Positions 1 through 7,819 of a stretch of DNA of 53,832 nucleotides are shown here, piece after piece. Made by a program: the position numbers and the translations under genes. Under the pieces are notes generated by a model that ran no database searches, was not told where the DNA came from, and saw only the letters and a program-made list of their open reading frames with translations. Position 1 is the stretch's first letter. Every line of letters begins with the position of its first letter. The DNA is taken from contig CALWKX010000015.1 in assembly GCA_944381375.1 (NCBI GenBank), positions 1 through 53,832 on the forward strand, read 5' to 3'. Source of the DNA: an uncultured Lachnospiraceae bacterium (GTDB lineage Bacteria; Bacillota; Clostridia; Eubacteriales; Anaerofustaceae).

Positions 1-921
1 ATATAGTACGCCTTTGCGTTAGCAGATAAACTTTTATTTGCTAAAACTTTCATTGAGTAATTTATTATAGCTGCATTTTCATTGTTATCCTGCATGAGTT
101 CGATAGCAAGATCTAAATAGGCACGAACTTCTTTGAAATTCATGACTTCTTTTTCATCTATCGCAGTAAATGCGTTAATTTTACGCATCCATTGCTCAAT
201 AGATGCTGTTGGTAATTCTTTAATCGCCGTCTTTTTATGATTTAATGCCAAATCATAAAAATGTAGTTGCTCAGAGAGTTCAGTTAAAAATAGCTGTCCT
301 TTAATCCGTGTGTTTCTCCGGATTTTATCTTGCGTGTATAAAAATCTAATTTATTATACCATTTTTCAGAGTTGTTTTTTTCTTCCTTGGCAGTATCTTT
401 TCCAACTAATGCCCATGATATGGCATGTGTATATATACTGGAAAAATAATTCGAAATATCCGCATGAACAAGATATTTAGCGCCAAGTAGTAGATCGGGT
501 TCCGGAGTGCCATCAGTCTGCCAATTTTTATAATTCATGGAAAAAAGCGAGTTTGTTTTTTTCATCTTCCGAATATGTATACGGCTGATAATATGACTCT
601 GATCTTTTGTTTGTTTTTCGAAATAATTTTGTAATTCTGGCCATATTTCAGATATATATTTACATAGCACCTGATAAGCAGCCGGATTAGGAATCCCCAA
701 TGCACGAGGAACATTGGTATTTCTCATGCTCTCAAAATAAATATATTCCGTAGGTTTATGTGGAAAATTCGGATTATTAGTCTGACAATAGTTAAAAAAT
801 GATTCTGAAAAAATATAGGAGGCAACTTTTCTGTGAAAAGACCATAAGCTAATAAGCCTTTATAAATTTCGTCAGGTGATATTTCATTTGTAAAATCGTA
901 ATATTTCTTGTGACTATCCAC
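1..921 (-). pseudogene. Decayed defence-type reverse transcriptase (RT) pseudogene, C-terminus cut by window edge
   Basis: Read on the minus strand, three segments in different frames rebuild one RT of the Abi/DRT-like group. The first starts at a GTG (919-921) behind GAGGG and encodes an N-terminus with the stretch GLLAYGLFTEKLPPIF. Its frame is lost in a T6 run (plus-strand A6 at about 808-813); one extra T would restore SESFFNYC and lead into the second segment (727-284), which has RNTNVPRALGIPNPAAYQ and the RT motif-A-like HADISNYFSSIYTHAISWAL. That segment stops just after GETHGL. The third segment (about 296-1) resumes with GQLFLTELSEQLHFYDLALN, typical of the C-terminal part. The stretch between them, which should hold the catalytic Y-x-D-D box, is absent, so the enzyme cannot be active. 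The family assignment is from recalled similarity; the exact DRT class is not known to me. Confidence 0.75.
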
Positions 922-1117
922 AAATATTCCCTCTTTTTTTTATATTACCACGATTTTCTGCTTCATTCAACTATCCGCCTCAAATTATCAATATCCTGCA
1001 TTTGAGGCGTGATAGTCCATTTCGGTGAAATAAATTGAGGAGTCCTTTGGGAATGCCTGGATTTGTGCATTGCATGCTGGGCGTTAAACGCTAAATGCTT
1101 ATGAAGCTTTTAAAAAC

Positions 1118-1169
1118 GACGGTATGAAACTTGGACATTCTTAAAGAAATGTTCATATTTCATACCGTC
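1118..1169 (-). terminator. Rho-independent terminator of the tRNA unit
   Basis: A 12-bp stem (1118-1129 with 1158-1169) encloses a second 7-bp hairpin. On the minus strand it is followed by a T run (1112-1116). It lies 8 bases past the tRNA-Ala CCA end. Confidence 0.8.
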
Positions 1170-1177
1170 ATTCAATT

Positions 1178-1253
1178 TGGTGGAGATGAGGGGATTCGAA
1201 CCCCTGACCTCTCGGATGCGAACCGAACGCTCTCCCAACTGAGCCACACCCCC
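1178..1253 (-). tRNA. tRNA-Ala(CGC)
   Basis: This is a 76-nt cloverleaf with encoded CCA (1178-1180). The acceptor stem is GGGGGTG/CATCTCC with two G-T pairs, the D arm is GCTC/GAGC, the anticodon stem is TTCGG/CCGAG and the T stem is AGGGG/CCCCT. The loop TTCGCAT puts the anticodon CGC at plus-strand 1218-1220, reading GCG (alanine). It is the second gene of a two-tRNA transcript, 7 bases after tRNA-Val. Confidence 0.95.
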
Positions 1254-1260
1254 AAATATA

Positions 1261-1337
1261 TGGTGGAGACAGAGGGACTCGAACCCACGGCCTCTCGCGT
1301 GTGAAGCGAACGCTCTAACCAGCTGAGCTATGTCTCC
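1261..1337 (-). tRNA. tRNA-Val(CAC)
   Basis: This is a 77-nt cloverleaf with encoded CCA (1261-1263). The acceptor stem GGAGACA/TGTCTCC is perfect, the anticodon stem is TTCGC/GCGAG and the loop TTCACAC gives anticodon CAC (GTG, valine) at plus-strand 1301-1303. The T stem GTGGG/CCCTC has one T-T mismatch at its second pair. It is the first gene of the tRNA unit, about 16 bases after the -10 box. Confidence 0.93.
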
Positions 1338-1353
1338 CGTTAATGTAAAATTC

Positions 1354-1382
1354 ATAATAGCATATTGTTTATTTTGTGTCAA
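1354..1382 (-). promoter_or_regulatory. Sigma-A promoter of the tRNA-Val/tRNA-Ala unit
   Basis: On the minus strand, TTGACA (1377-1382) and TATTAT (1354-1359) are separated by 17 bp. Transcription would start near 1347, about ten bases before tRNA-Val. Confidence 0.85.
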
Positions 1383-1461
1383 TAAACATGAATTTTTATT
1401 TTTATTGCGCAGCAGATACCTTTTTCATTTAAGCCGATAAGGTATTTTGATGCTTTTATGA

Positions 1462-1467
1462 TATAAT
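1462..1467 (+). promoter_or_regulatory. Extended -10 promoter of the DUF2974-like gene
   Basis: TATAAT is preceded by TGA, giving the extended -10 form TGnTATAAT. No good -35 box is seen at the expected distance. The ribosome binding site AGGTG and the ATG at 1491 follow at suitable distances. Confidence 0.5.
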
Positions 1468-1490
1468 TATGATGAACAAAAGGTGATAAA

Positions 1491-2660
1491 ATGGACAATA
1501 TCATTGATTATGTAAAGCAAAATCATCTGACATTTGACAAACAACCATTCAATACAGCGGACGCAATGGTGTTTGCGCAGCTAGCTTATTATGATTATGC
1601 AGGTTTCGTGTCAGGTATAAAACCATTTGCAAAAAGGATAAGGCTTTGTGATATCGTCAAGCATCCTCATTGGGAAAGAATCGTGTGTATAGGCTCCGGC
1701 CTTGATATGAAAAAAGAATTTTTTTTCAACGCAGCGAAAAGCGGCCGTTTCGGCAAATGCCAATTGTTGTTTTATGAAGATGATTATGACGATAAAGAGC
1801 ATAAGCAGTTCTCAGCGCTCACTTTTTATATAAACAAAAAATTAAGCGTGGCTTCTTTCAGAGGAACCGATTCGACAGTAATCGGCTGGAAGGAGGATTT
1901 TGACATGATGTATAAAAAAACGATACCTTCTCAGGATAAAAGCGCTGAGTATCTCAACCGAACAGCTCTTTTGCACAGCCGCTCAATTATCTGCACAGGT
2001 CATTCGAAAGGCGGAAATCTTGCTGTGTACGCTGCTTCAAAATGCGTTGATATCGTAAAAAAACGCATACGGCGCGTATATAATTTTGACGGCCCTGGAT
2101 TCAAAAGAGATTTTTATCAAGATAAGGGTTATGAAGATATTAGGAATAAAATCACTACCATCGTACCGCGTTCCTCAGTGATAGGCTTGCTCTTCGGCGC
2201 GACGGCGAACTGCCGTGCAGTACAAAGCGACGGCGCAGGCCTTGACCAGCATAGCATGTTTAATTGGCATTTTATGCAAGGCAGGCTTATGTATGCTGAA
2301 CAGATAAGTAAGGACGCATTGGTTTTCAATAAGATTCTTGACGATTGGATAAAAATGATAAGCTTTGATGATCGGAAACGTCTCGTGAATACGTTGTATT
2401 ATGCGGCGGCCAAAAGTAAAGCGGTATCTTTAAATGATATAAAAAATTATTGGCCTGATCCTGCTGCTTTTTTGAAGGAAGTATTGCCGTGTATGAATAA
2501 GGATACCAAAGATTTTTTAAAAAGTATGTTGAATAAATTTCTTGATTGCGCAAAACTAAGATTGAAAGACGGCATAACTGGCGAATTAACCGAATCTGTT
2601 GAAAAATTGCGTTTGAAAATTATGAAAGAAGATGCAAGCTGTACGCCGCATTCGATATAG
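1491..2660 (+). CDS. Mbeg1/DUF2974-like alpha/beta hydrolase
   Basis: The 389-residue protein has no signal peptide or membrane segment. It resembles the DUF2974 (Mbeg1-like) family, lipase-like alpha/beta-hydrolase proteins common in Firmicutes, including the early FRGTD stretch at about residue 124 and the nucleophile-elbow motif GHSKGGNLA at about 170-178, with the likely catalytic serine at about 172. NFDGPG at about 200 fits a position close to the acid strand. The substrate is unknown. The start at 1491 follows AGGTG by five bases and an extended -10 box. A GNAT gene follows 9 bases after the stop, so the two may be co-transcribed. Confidence 0.75.
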   Translation: MDNIIDYVKQNHLTFDKQPFNTADAMVFAQLAYYDYAGFVSGIKPFAKRIRLCDIVKHPHWERIVCIGSGLDMKKEFFFNAAKSGRFGKCQLLFYEDDYDDKEHKQFSALTFYINKKLSVASFRGTDSTVIGWKEDFDMMYKKTIPSQDKSAEYLNRTALLHSRSIICTGHSKGGNLAVYAASKCVDIVKKRIRRVYNFDGPGFKRDFYQDKGYEDIRNKITTIVPRSSVIGLLFGATANCRAVQSDGAGLDQHSMFNWHFMQGRLMYAEQISKDALVFNKILDDWIKMISFDDRKRLVNTLYYAAAKSKAVSLNDIKNYWPDPAAFLKEVLPCMNKDTKDFLKSMLNKFLDCAKLRLKDGITGELTESVEKLRLKIMKEDASCTPHSI

Positions 2661-2669
2661 GGAGTATTT

Positions 2670-3194
2670 ATGGGAAGTATGAGAATAGCTGAAACAGAAG
2701 AGTTTGATAAAGTATTCGATCTGATAATAAAAAGTTTCCCTTCAGATGAATACAGAACGTATTCAGAGCAAAAATCCCTGCTTAAAGAGCCTGAATATAA
2801 AATATATGTGCTTTGTGACGAAGAATGTGACAGCTTTAAAGCTTTTATCTCAATATGGCAATTTGAAAGTTTTGCATATATAGAACATTTTGCGGTAAAT
2901 CCGTCTTACCGCAACTGCGGACTAGGCTCGGTAATATTGGCGGAAATCAAAAAAATGCTGCCCGTAATGCTTTGCCTTGAAGTTGAGCCTCCGACTACTG
3001 AGCTTGCCCGTAGGCGTATAGAATTTTATAAGCGGAACGGATTCTATTATACTGGCTACAGTTATGTACAGCCTCCATATTCGAAAAATAAAAAACCTGT
3101 TGAGTTGTTTGTAATGATATCGGAAGGAGAGATTTCCGAAGAACGTTTCCGTAAGATAAAAGAAGAAATTTTCGCAAAAGTTTATAAAATGTGA
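2670..3194 (+). CDS. GNAT-family N-acetyltransferase
   Basis: The 174-residue protein has the GNAT core. The strand with YIEHFAVNPSYRNCGLGSVIL at about residues 71-90 is the acetyl-CoA loop (R-x-x-G-x-G/A form, here RNCGLG), followed by a helix, a LEVEPP strand and a YKRNGFYYTGYSY terminal strand. It would transfer an acetyl group from CoA to an amine; the acceptor cannot be told. GGGAG sits 5 bases before the ATG at 2670; a second in-frame ATG at 2679 is possible. It lies 9 bases after the hydrolase gene and probably shares its transcript, which ends at the terminator near 3292-3328. Confidence 0.8.
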   Translation: MGSMRIAETEEFDKVFDLIIKSFPSDEYRTYSEQKSLLKEPEYKIYVLCDEECDSFKAFISIWQFESFAYIEHFAVNPSYRNCGLGSVILAEIKKMLPVMLCLEVEPPTTELARRRIEFYKRNGFYYTGYSYVQPPYSKNKKPVELFVMISEGEISEERFRKIKEEIFAKVYKM

Positions 3195-3291
3195 AATATA
3201 ACAAAAACAAAGTATCACAAAACAGATATTTATACATAATTATCAATAATAAGAACAATTAAGCTAACAGAAATAATGATTAATATTAAAT

Positions 3292-3328
3292 AACGGGGAG
3301 AAGACGAGATTTTCTTGCCCGTTTTTTT
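3292..3328 (+). terminator. Terminator after the hydrolase-GNAT unit
   Basis: AACGGG (3292-3297) pairs with CCCGTT (3318-3323) and the stem is continued inward by an AGAA/TTCT pairing. A run of seven T follows. The 322-base gap 3195-3516 holds only this terminator and the SPFH promoter region. Confidence 0.7.
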
Positions 3329-3450
3329 CTGTATGCGGTATTCAGGCTGAGAATTGCAAATTTAATTCAAGATTTTTAAGATTGACAAAGTCGCTTTTAG
3401 TGTTATTAAATTCCCCAAGTTACTTTTTTGCTCATTCAATAAAATTATTA

Positions 3451-3479
3451 TTGACAATGTAGATATATTTATATATTAT
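3451..3479 (+). promoter_or_regulatory. Consensus promoter of the SPFH gene
   Basis: TTGACA (3451-3456) and TATTAT (3474-3479) are 17 bp apart. The -10 box lies inside a 26-bp palindrome. The gene starts at 3517 after AGGAGG. Confidence 0.85.
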
Positions 3480-3498
3480 AATGATATCATTATAATAT
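3473..3498 (+). promoter_or_regulatory. 26-bp perfect palindrome, probable operator
   Basis: Thirteen bases, ATATTATAATGAT, are followed immediately by their exact reverse complement, centred between 3485 and 3486. It covers the -10 box and the expected transcription start, a position where a bound protein would block initiation. The small RHH-like protein at 4527-4700 is the nearest candidate binder (inference). Confidence 0.7.
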
Positions 3499-3516
3499 CA
3501 TATTCAGGAGGCTTAT

Positions 3517-4518
3517 ATGTATAACTCTGATGGAATTGAAGAAAAACTGCTTAAAGCGCCTAACGGAATGATTTTTCTTGTGCTTAATACGCTTTTGATA
3601 TTAGCAGCTTTATTTGGCTTTATTGTGTCAATACCTTATGACTATGTTGGCATCATGATAATATGCATGTTGTACGCTTTTATTGTTGGACCTGTTCTTT
3701 ATATTGGACTTAGGTCTTTAAGGCCGAACGAAGCGTATGTGCTGACACTTTTCGGTAAATATTACGGTACTCTTAAGGGCCCCGGATTTTTTTACGTCAA
3801 TCCTTTTAGTACGGCGGCCCGTCCTGGTGTATCAAGACAGCAGACAGCTATCACAAACATGAACACGCCCGCTGATAAGACGGCTCATTCATCTGTTTCA
3901 GCTACGCTGCCAGATAAAAAGATTTCTTTGAAGGTTATGACGCTTGATAACAACAGGCAAAAAATAAATGATCTTCTGGGAAATCCCATTGAAATAGGCG
4001 TGGTTGTTATCTGGAGAGTTGTAAATACGGCGAAAGCGCTTTTCAGTGTGGATAATTATATGGAATTTTTGTCCATTCAAGCGGATTCGGCAATAAGAAA
4101 TATTGCAAGAATGTATCCTTATGATGTGACAAACGATGATGACGAAAAAAATGACGATGAAATGTCTCTGCGCGCAAGCAGTCAGGAAGTCGCTGAAAAA
4201 TTAAAAAAAGAATTGCAGGATAAAGTCGATATTGCAGGAATAGATATCATAGAAGCAAGAATAACTCATTTGGCTTATGCGCCTGAAATAGCCGCGGCCA
4301 TGCTGCAAAGACAGCAGGCGCGCGCAGTGATAGCAGCAAGAAGGTTGATCGTGGAAAGTGCTGTCGGCATGGTAGAGATGGCCCTTAATAAACTTGGCGA
4401 AAATGGTATTATTCAGCTTGACGAAGAACGTAAAGCGGCCATGGTGAGCAATCTGCTGGTGGTTCTTTGCGGCAATAAAGATGCGCAGCCTATAGTTAAT
4501 AGCGGATCGTTGTATTAA
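3517..4518 (+). CDS. SPFH/band 7 domain membrane protein
   Basis: The 333-residue protein has two N-terminal membrane helices (about residues 17-40 and 44-66), then an SPFH domain beginning LRPNEAYVLTLFGKYYGTLK at about 68, with GPGFFYVNPF typical of band 7 proteins. The middle has IEIGVVVIWRVVNTAKALFSVDNY and the C-terminal helix is alanine-rich with QRQQARAVIAARR. Such proteins oligomerise at the membrane and organise lipid domains or protease complexes; this one's partner is unknown. AGGAGG precedes the ATG. It is transcribed from a strong promoter overlapped by a palindromic operator, and is followed 8 bases later by a small DNA-binding-like protein in the same transcript. Confidence 0.85.
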   Translation: MYNSDGIEEKLLKAPNGMIFLVLNTLLILAALFGFIVSIPYDYVGIMIICMLYAFIVGPVLYIGLRSLRPNEAYVLTLFGKYYGTLKGPGFFYVNPFSTAARPGVSRQQTAITNMNTPADKTAHSSVSATLPDKKISLKVMTLDNNRQKINDLLGNPIEIGVVVIWRVVNTAKALFSVDNYMEFLSIQADSAIRNIARMYPYDVTNDDDEKNDDEMSLRASSQEVAEKLKKELQDKVDIAGIDIIEARITHLAYAPEIAAAMLQRQQARAVIAARRLIVESAVGMVEMALNKLGENGIIQLDEERKAAMVSNLLVVLCGNKDAQPIVNSGSLY

Positions 4519-4526
4519 CGAAAGAT

Positions 4527-4700
4527 ATGGTTATGGATGAAAAGGATAAACAAAAAAAGCAAATACTGCTCAGGCTGTCGCAGTCTTTGTATAAAGAAAT
4601 TGCAGCATGGGCAGAAGATGATTTCCGCTCCATAAACGGGCAGATAGAGTATTTGCTCAGTGAATGTGTTAAAAAACGCAAAAGCGGCAAGCGTAATTAA
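4527..4700 (+). CDS. Small Arc/RHH-like protein encoded behind the SPFH gene
   Basis: A 57-codon reading frame (55 from the second ATG at 4533) was found by reading the + strand directly. After a charged start (DEKDKQKKQ) comes ILLRLSQSLYKEIAAWAEDD, the strand and helix layout of Arc-family ribbon-helix-helix proteins, then FRSINGQIEYLLSECVKKRK, the second helix with a basic tail. Family knowledge: small Arc-like genes do accompany SPFH genes in Firmicutes. It is 8 bases after the SPFH stop and before a terminator, so co-transcribed. The ribosome binding site is weak (only GAAAG), suggesting coupling to SPFH translation. It may bind the palindrome at 3473-3498; that is inference. Confidence 0.75.
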   Translation: MVMDEKDKQKKQILLRLSQSLYKEIAAWAEDDFRSINGQIEYLLSECVKKRKSGKRN

Positions 4701-4735
4701 ACAAAAACAGCTTTTTAAAAGCTGTTTTTGTGTTT
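4701..4735 (+). terminator. Terminator of the SPFH-Arc operon
   Basis: ACAAAAACAGCTTTT (4701-4715) pairs with its reverse complement at 4717-4731, starting at the stop codon of the Arc-like gene. The 3' side is T-rich. Confidence 0.75.
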
Positions 4736-4846
4736 ATTGGACAAGTTGTCATGGATTTAATCGTTTTAAAAATTGCTTTGTGAACAAAGGATAGTATCAT
4801 AAATTTAATTGTAATATTTTGTTTTTTTGAATCGAGGGAATATGTT

Positions 4847-7001
4847 ATGAGAAAAAAAAATAATAAGCGGACTTTTGATTTTACTGCTTTGCTTTGGATT
4901 ATTGCCGGCTGCGGTTTATGCGGTTAATGATACAGCAAAAGCAAGTTTGAGCAGTGGAATCATTAATATTGAGTATACTACAACTAATTCGGCTATAGTA
5001 CGATTTGATATGCTTTTATATGCAGCAAAATCTGCTGAAAATATGAATGACAACATATATATCGCATGGGCTAAAGCGGATATCAGAGGTTCTGCCGGCT
5101 TAACATCTCAGGGTGTAAGTGTTAGTAAAACTGGTAATACGTTTTATATTACAATTGATTTGGAAAAATTAAACCATATGATGGTCAAAGTTTTAGTACA
5201 GACAGTTTAAAAGAACCCAATTCACATTTGTGGATAAGTATTCTTCCATGTGATGAAGATAATTACATAGGGGACGAGTACTTTACACATCATTATTTGG
5301 GCAATTTTGCTGATTGGAATTCCGCTTCGCAGGGAAGCTTTAAGGTTGGTGACGTTTATTATAAAACACTTGATGAAGCTCTCAACAATGCAGTAGCGGG
5401 GCAATCCATTGAAATGCTTGATAATCCCTCGTCGGCTGTAAGCGGTGTTTTGAAGGACGGCGTAACTCTTGTCAATACTGACGGTTCTAAATATACTGCA
5501 AATGGCGGCGACGCTCAGATAAAAGTAAATGAAAAAGGCGAAATAACTATAATAAATACCGGTAACGGTCAAGTTCATTGTTCAAGCGGCGCTTCCTGCA
5601 CTGTCGATACAGGTTCAGGTTCGTCAAAAACAGTAAGCAGCAATTCACCTGGCGGTTATGATGTTGTTGTTCCTTCATCAGGCTCGCCATATATAACAGG
5701 CATAAACGGCGGAAACACGCTTTCTATGGATAATGCAAATTATGTTGCGCCCGGTGATAGTGACGATACAAGCGGAAAATTATATTTACCCGATCCTCTT
5801 GCGGCCGATACAGGTTGTACAGAGGCTGTGATAGACGCATATAAAGCGGCTAATATCCAAGTTCCGGGCGGTGTTGCAATTTTCGACGGACGGGACAAAT
5901 AATGCACAGATTACCGTTAATAAAAACAGCGATGGAACGATTATAAAAATTCCGTCAGGCAATAAGATTAATGTCGGCGGTAAAGAATATATGAATGACA
6001 GTGATACAGATTTATATATTAATGTTGACTTTGAAACATTCGTGACTCAAAAATTCAATGAAGTTAATAGCAAACATCAAAACGGCGAATCTGCAGAAAT
6101 CAAAAAGTTGATTGACGAAGCGCTGACTGATATTACGGATTATAAATACGATATAAACAAAGATATTAATGAAAACAAAAAAGTAATTAATGATATCATA
6201 AAAAAACTTGATGATGATATTTCTCTGCAGGAAGATAAAGAAGCTTTTGAAAAATTCCAGCAGGAAAAGATTGATGAGCTTAAAAAATCGCTTGAAAATG
6301 AAACAAGTGATGAGGTAAAAAAGCTTATTAATGATGCAATAGAAGAAATCGCAAATACAAATTATGATACCCAAAAGGATTTGGATGCTAATAAAGCGGT
6401 AATCGACAACATAATTGCAAATCTTGATGAAGCTAAGGAATTGCAGAAAAATAAGGAGGCCTTTGAGCAGTATAAGAACGATATAAAGAATCAAATCGAT
6501 GAAATGCTTGACAAGGCAGCATCTGAAGACGAAAAGAAACTCATAAACAAAGCTTTGGAAGAACTTGATAAGACTGTTTATGATGAGGAAAAGAGTCTTG
6601 ACGATAATAAAAATATGCTCGATGATCTAATAAGCAATCTGAATAATGATATTGATAAAATGAACAGCGACAAAGAAGCTTACGAGCAGTATAAAAACGA
6701 AAAAATTTCAGAAGTAAATCAAATGCTTGCAGGCGAAACTAATGATAAAATCAAACAACTCATTAATAGCGCTTTGGAAGATATTAATAATGCAAGTTAT
6801 GATGTGTTTAAGTCATTAGATCAAAACAAGGCTGTTATAGATAATATCATATCCGGCTTGAATTCCGATATTAACGATGTGAAACTGCAAAGTGTACCAA
6901 ATACGGGAGATAATTCGTATTTCGGTGTATATATTTGCCTTATGATGGTTTCGCTCGCTGTGCTTGTATTAAGTATTATTTTGAGAAAGCGCGCAAAGTA
7001 A
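4847..7001 (+). pseudogene. Cell-wall-anchored repeat protein, frameshifted at three homopolymers
   Basis: GAGGG at 4834-4838 and the ATG at 4847 open a typical signal peptide, but only if one A is dropped from the A9 run at 4852-4860; the frame then reads MRKKIISGLLILLLCFGLLP followed by AAVYA, a lipid-like core with a signal peptidase site. The frame changes again at the A5 run 5164-5168 (one missing A would give IKPYDGQSFSTDSLKEPN) and at T4 5880-5883 (one extra T). After that one frame runs to 7001: four tandem repeats of about 72 residues, then VPNTGD, a membrane helix and the tail LRKRAK, a sortase-type anchor with an LPxTG-like motif. The intact protein would be about 710 residues. Neighbouring genes are intact, so this is either a decaying gene, a phase-variable gene or local sequencing error. 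Confidence 0.75.
6039..6890 (+). repeat. Four tandem ~72-residue coiled repeats
   Basis: Repeats cover about 6039-6257, 6258-6473, 6474-6692 and 6693-6890. Shared positions read KKLINxALEEI, then YD, then KSLDxNKxVIDNIIxxL, ending EAFEQY. The sequence is acidic, lysine-rich and helical, lacking Cys, Trp and Pro. It forms the stalk just before the VPNTG anchor. The copies are diverged at DNA level, so duplication is not recent. Confidence 0.85.
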
Positions 7002-7042
7002 TATGCGTTTTGGAAGTAAATTAAAAACTGTACAAAAACAAA

Positions 7043-7078
7043 GGAAGGGACGCTTAATAAGCGTCCCTTCCAATTTTT
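7043..7078. terminator. Bidirectional terminator between convergent genes
   Basis: A 13-bp perfect stem GGAAGGGACGCTT (7043-7055) pairs with 7059-7071 across loop AAT. A T run follows on the plus strand (7074-7078) and an A-rich stretch precedes it, so it can serve the surface-protein gene and the minus-strand Dabb operon. Confidence 0.9.
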
Positions 7079-7091
7079 ATTTATGATTTAA

Positions 7092-7382
7092 TTACATTTC
7101 AAAATCTACAGCAATGCTGTCAGTCCTTGCTTGCGCCATGTATGATTTTACGTTTTCTACATGGTAAGGATGATCGGAATATTTATTTAAGTCTTCCGCC
7201 TTATCGAGCACAACGCTGAGTATTATATCATACGATCTTGCGGAATGAAGCGTGTCGATACCTACTTCGATATCTTTTATGTATTCAATGTTGTCCTTCA
7301 TCTTCAGCATCATTGCCTTGATTTTTTCGCAGTGCTCTCTGCTGTTGTCTTTAAGCTTGAAGCATACTACATGTTTGAACAT
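7092..7382 (-). CDS. Dabb-domain (stress-responsive A/B barrel) protein
   Basis: The 96-residue protein begins MFKHVVCFKLKDNSREHCEK and ends with SDHPYHVENVKSYMAQA, the layout of Dabb proteins, small dimeric alpha-beta barrels with no single known reaction. The conserved H-P-x-H (HPYH) near residue 72 is present. It starts at 7382 in a TAATG overlap with the stop of the TSCPD gene, so the two are translationally coupled. Confidence 0.85.
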   Translation of the reverse strand: MFKHVVCFKLKDNSREHCEKIKAMMLKMKDNIEYIKDIEVGIDTLHSARSYDIILSVVLDKAEDLNKYSDHPYHVENVKSYMAQARTDSIAVDFEM

Positions 7383-7657
7383 TAATTGTCCTCCTTTTTA
7401 TTTTTGTTGGCATAATGTTTAGCCGCTAAAACGGCCTTTGCAAGCTGATCTGCACAGGAGGTTTTGTTTGTGCCGCAGGTATTGCCTTTGCATTTTTCCG
7501 CGATTTCATCACATGTCCAACCATTGACAAGCTTTGCGATCGCTTTAAGATTTCCATCGCATCCACCTCTGAACTTTATATTTTTTACTATGCCGTCGTC
7601 ATAATCAAAAGTTATGGAAGATGAACATACCCCGCTTGTTTTGTAGTTGAATTTCAT
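7382..7657 (-). CDS. TSCPD-domain protein
   Basis: The 91-residue protein fits the short TSCPD family (TIGR03905 type): YKTSGVCSSSITFDYDDGIV, then FRGGCDGNLKAIAKLVNGW, CKGNTCGTNKTSCADQLAKA. The four or five cysteines (GVCSS, GGCDGN, GNTCG, TSCADQ) match the pattern also found as the C-terminal domain of some vitamin-B12-dependent ribonucleotide reductases. The function of the stand-alone form is not established. It is the first gene of a two-gene minus-strand unit with Dabb; AGGAGCTTTC lies before the ATG. Confidence 0.88.
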   Translation of the reverse strand: MKFNYKTSGVCSSSITFDYDDGIVKNIKFRGGCDGNLKAIAKLVNGWTCDEIAEKCKGNTCGTNKTSCADQLAKAVLAAKHYANKNKKEDN

Positions 7658-7819
7658 GTTGAAAGCTCCTGTAAAGTATTTTAAGTATTTTATACAATAT
7701 TTTTATTCTGAAAGCAATACTTATGAGTAAAAATTGAATTGCCGTATTGATACGGTTGCAAATAAAACAAATATATTATATCTGAAAAAGACAACCGCTT
7801 ATAATAACTGTCGCTTGCG

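Noticed and set aside
1-921. Group II intron or retron
   Set aside because: No intron domain V/VI-like hairpin and no msr-msd-like structured RNA were seen next to the gene within the window; the N-terminal blocks look like Abi/DRT-type enzymes.
1110-1382. 90-residue minus-strand open frame
   Set aside because: It runs straight through both tRNA genes and their promoter, so it is not a protein gene.
6039-6890. CRISPR-like or DNA-level tandem repeat
   Set aside because: The repetition is at protein level, with diverged DNA copies and no short identical repeats with unique spacers. No CRISPR array was seen anywhere in the window.
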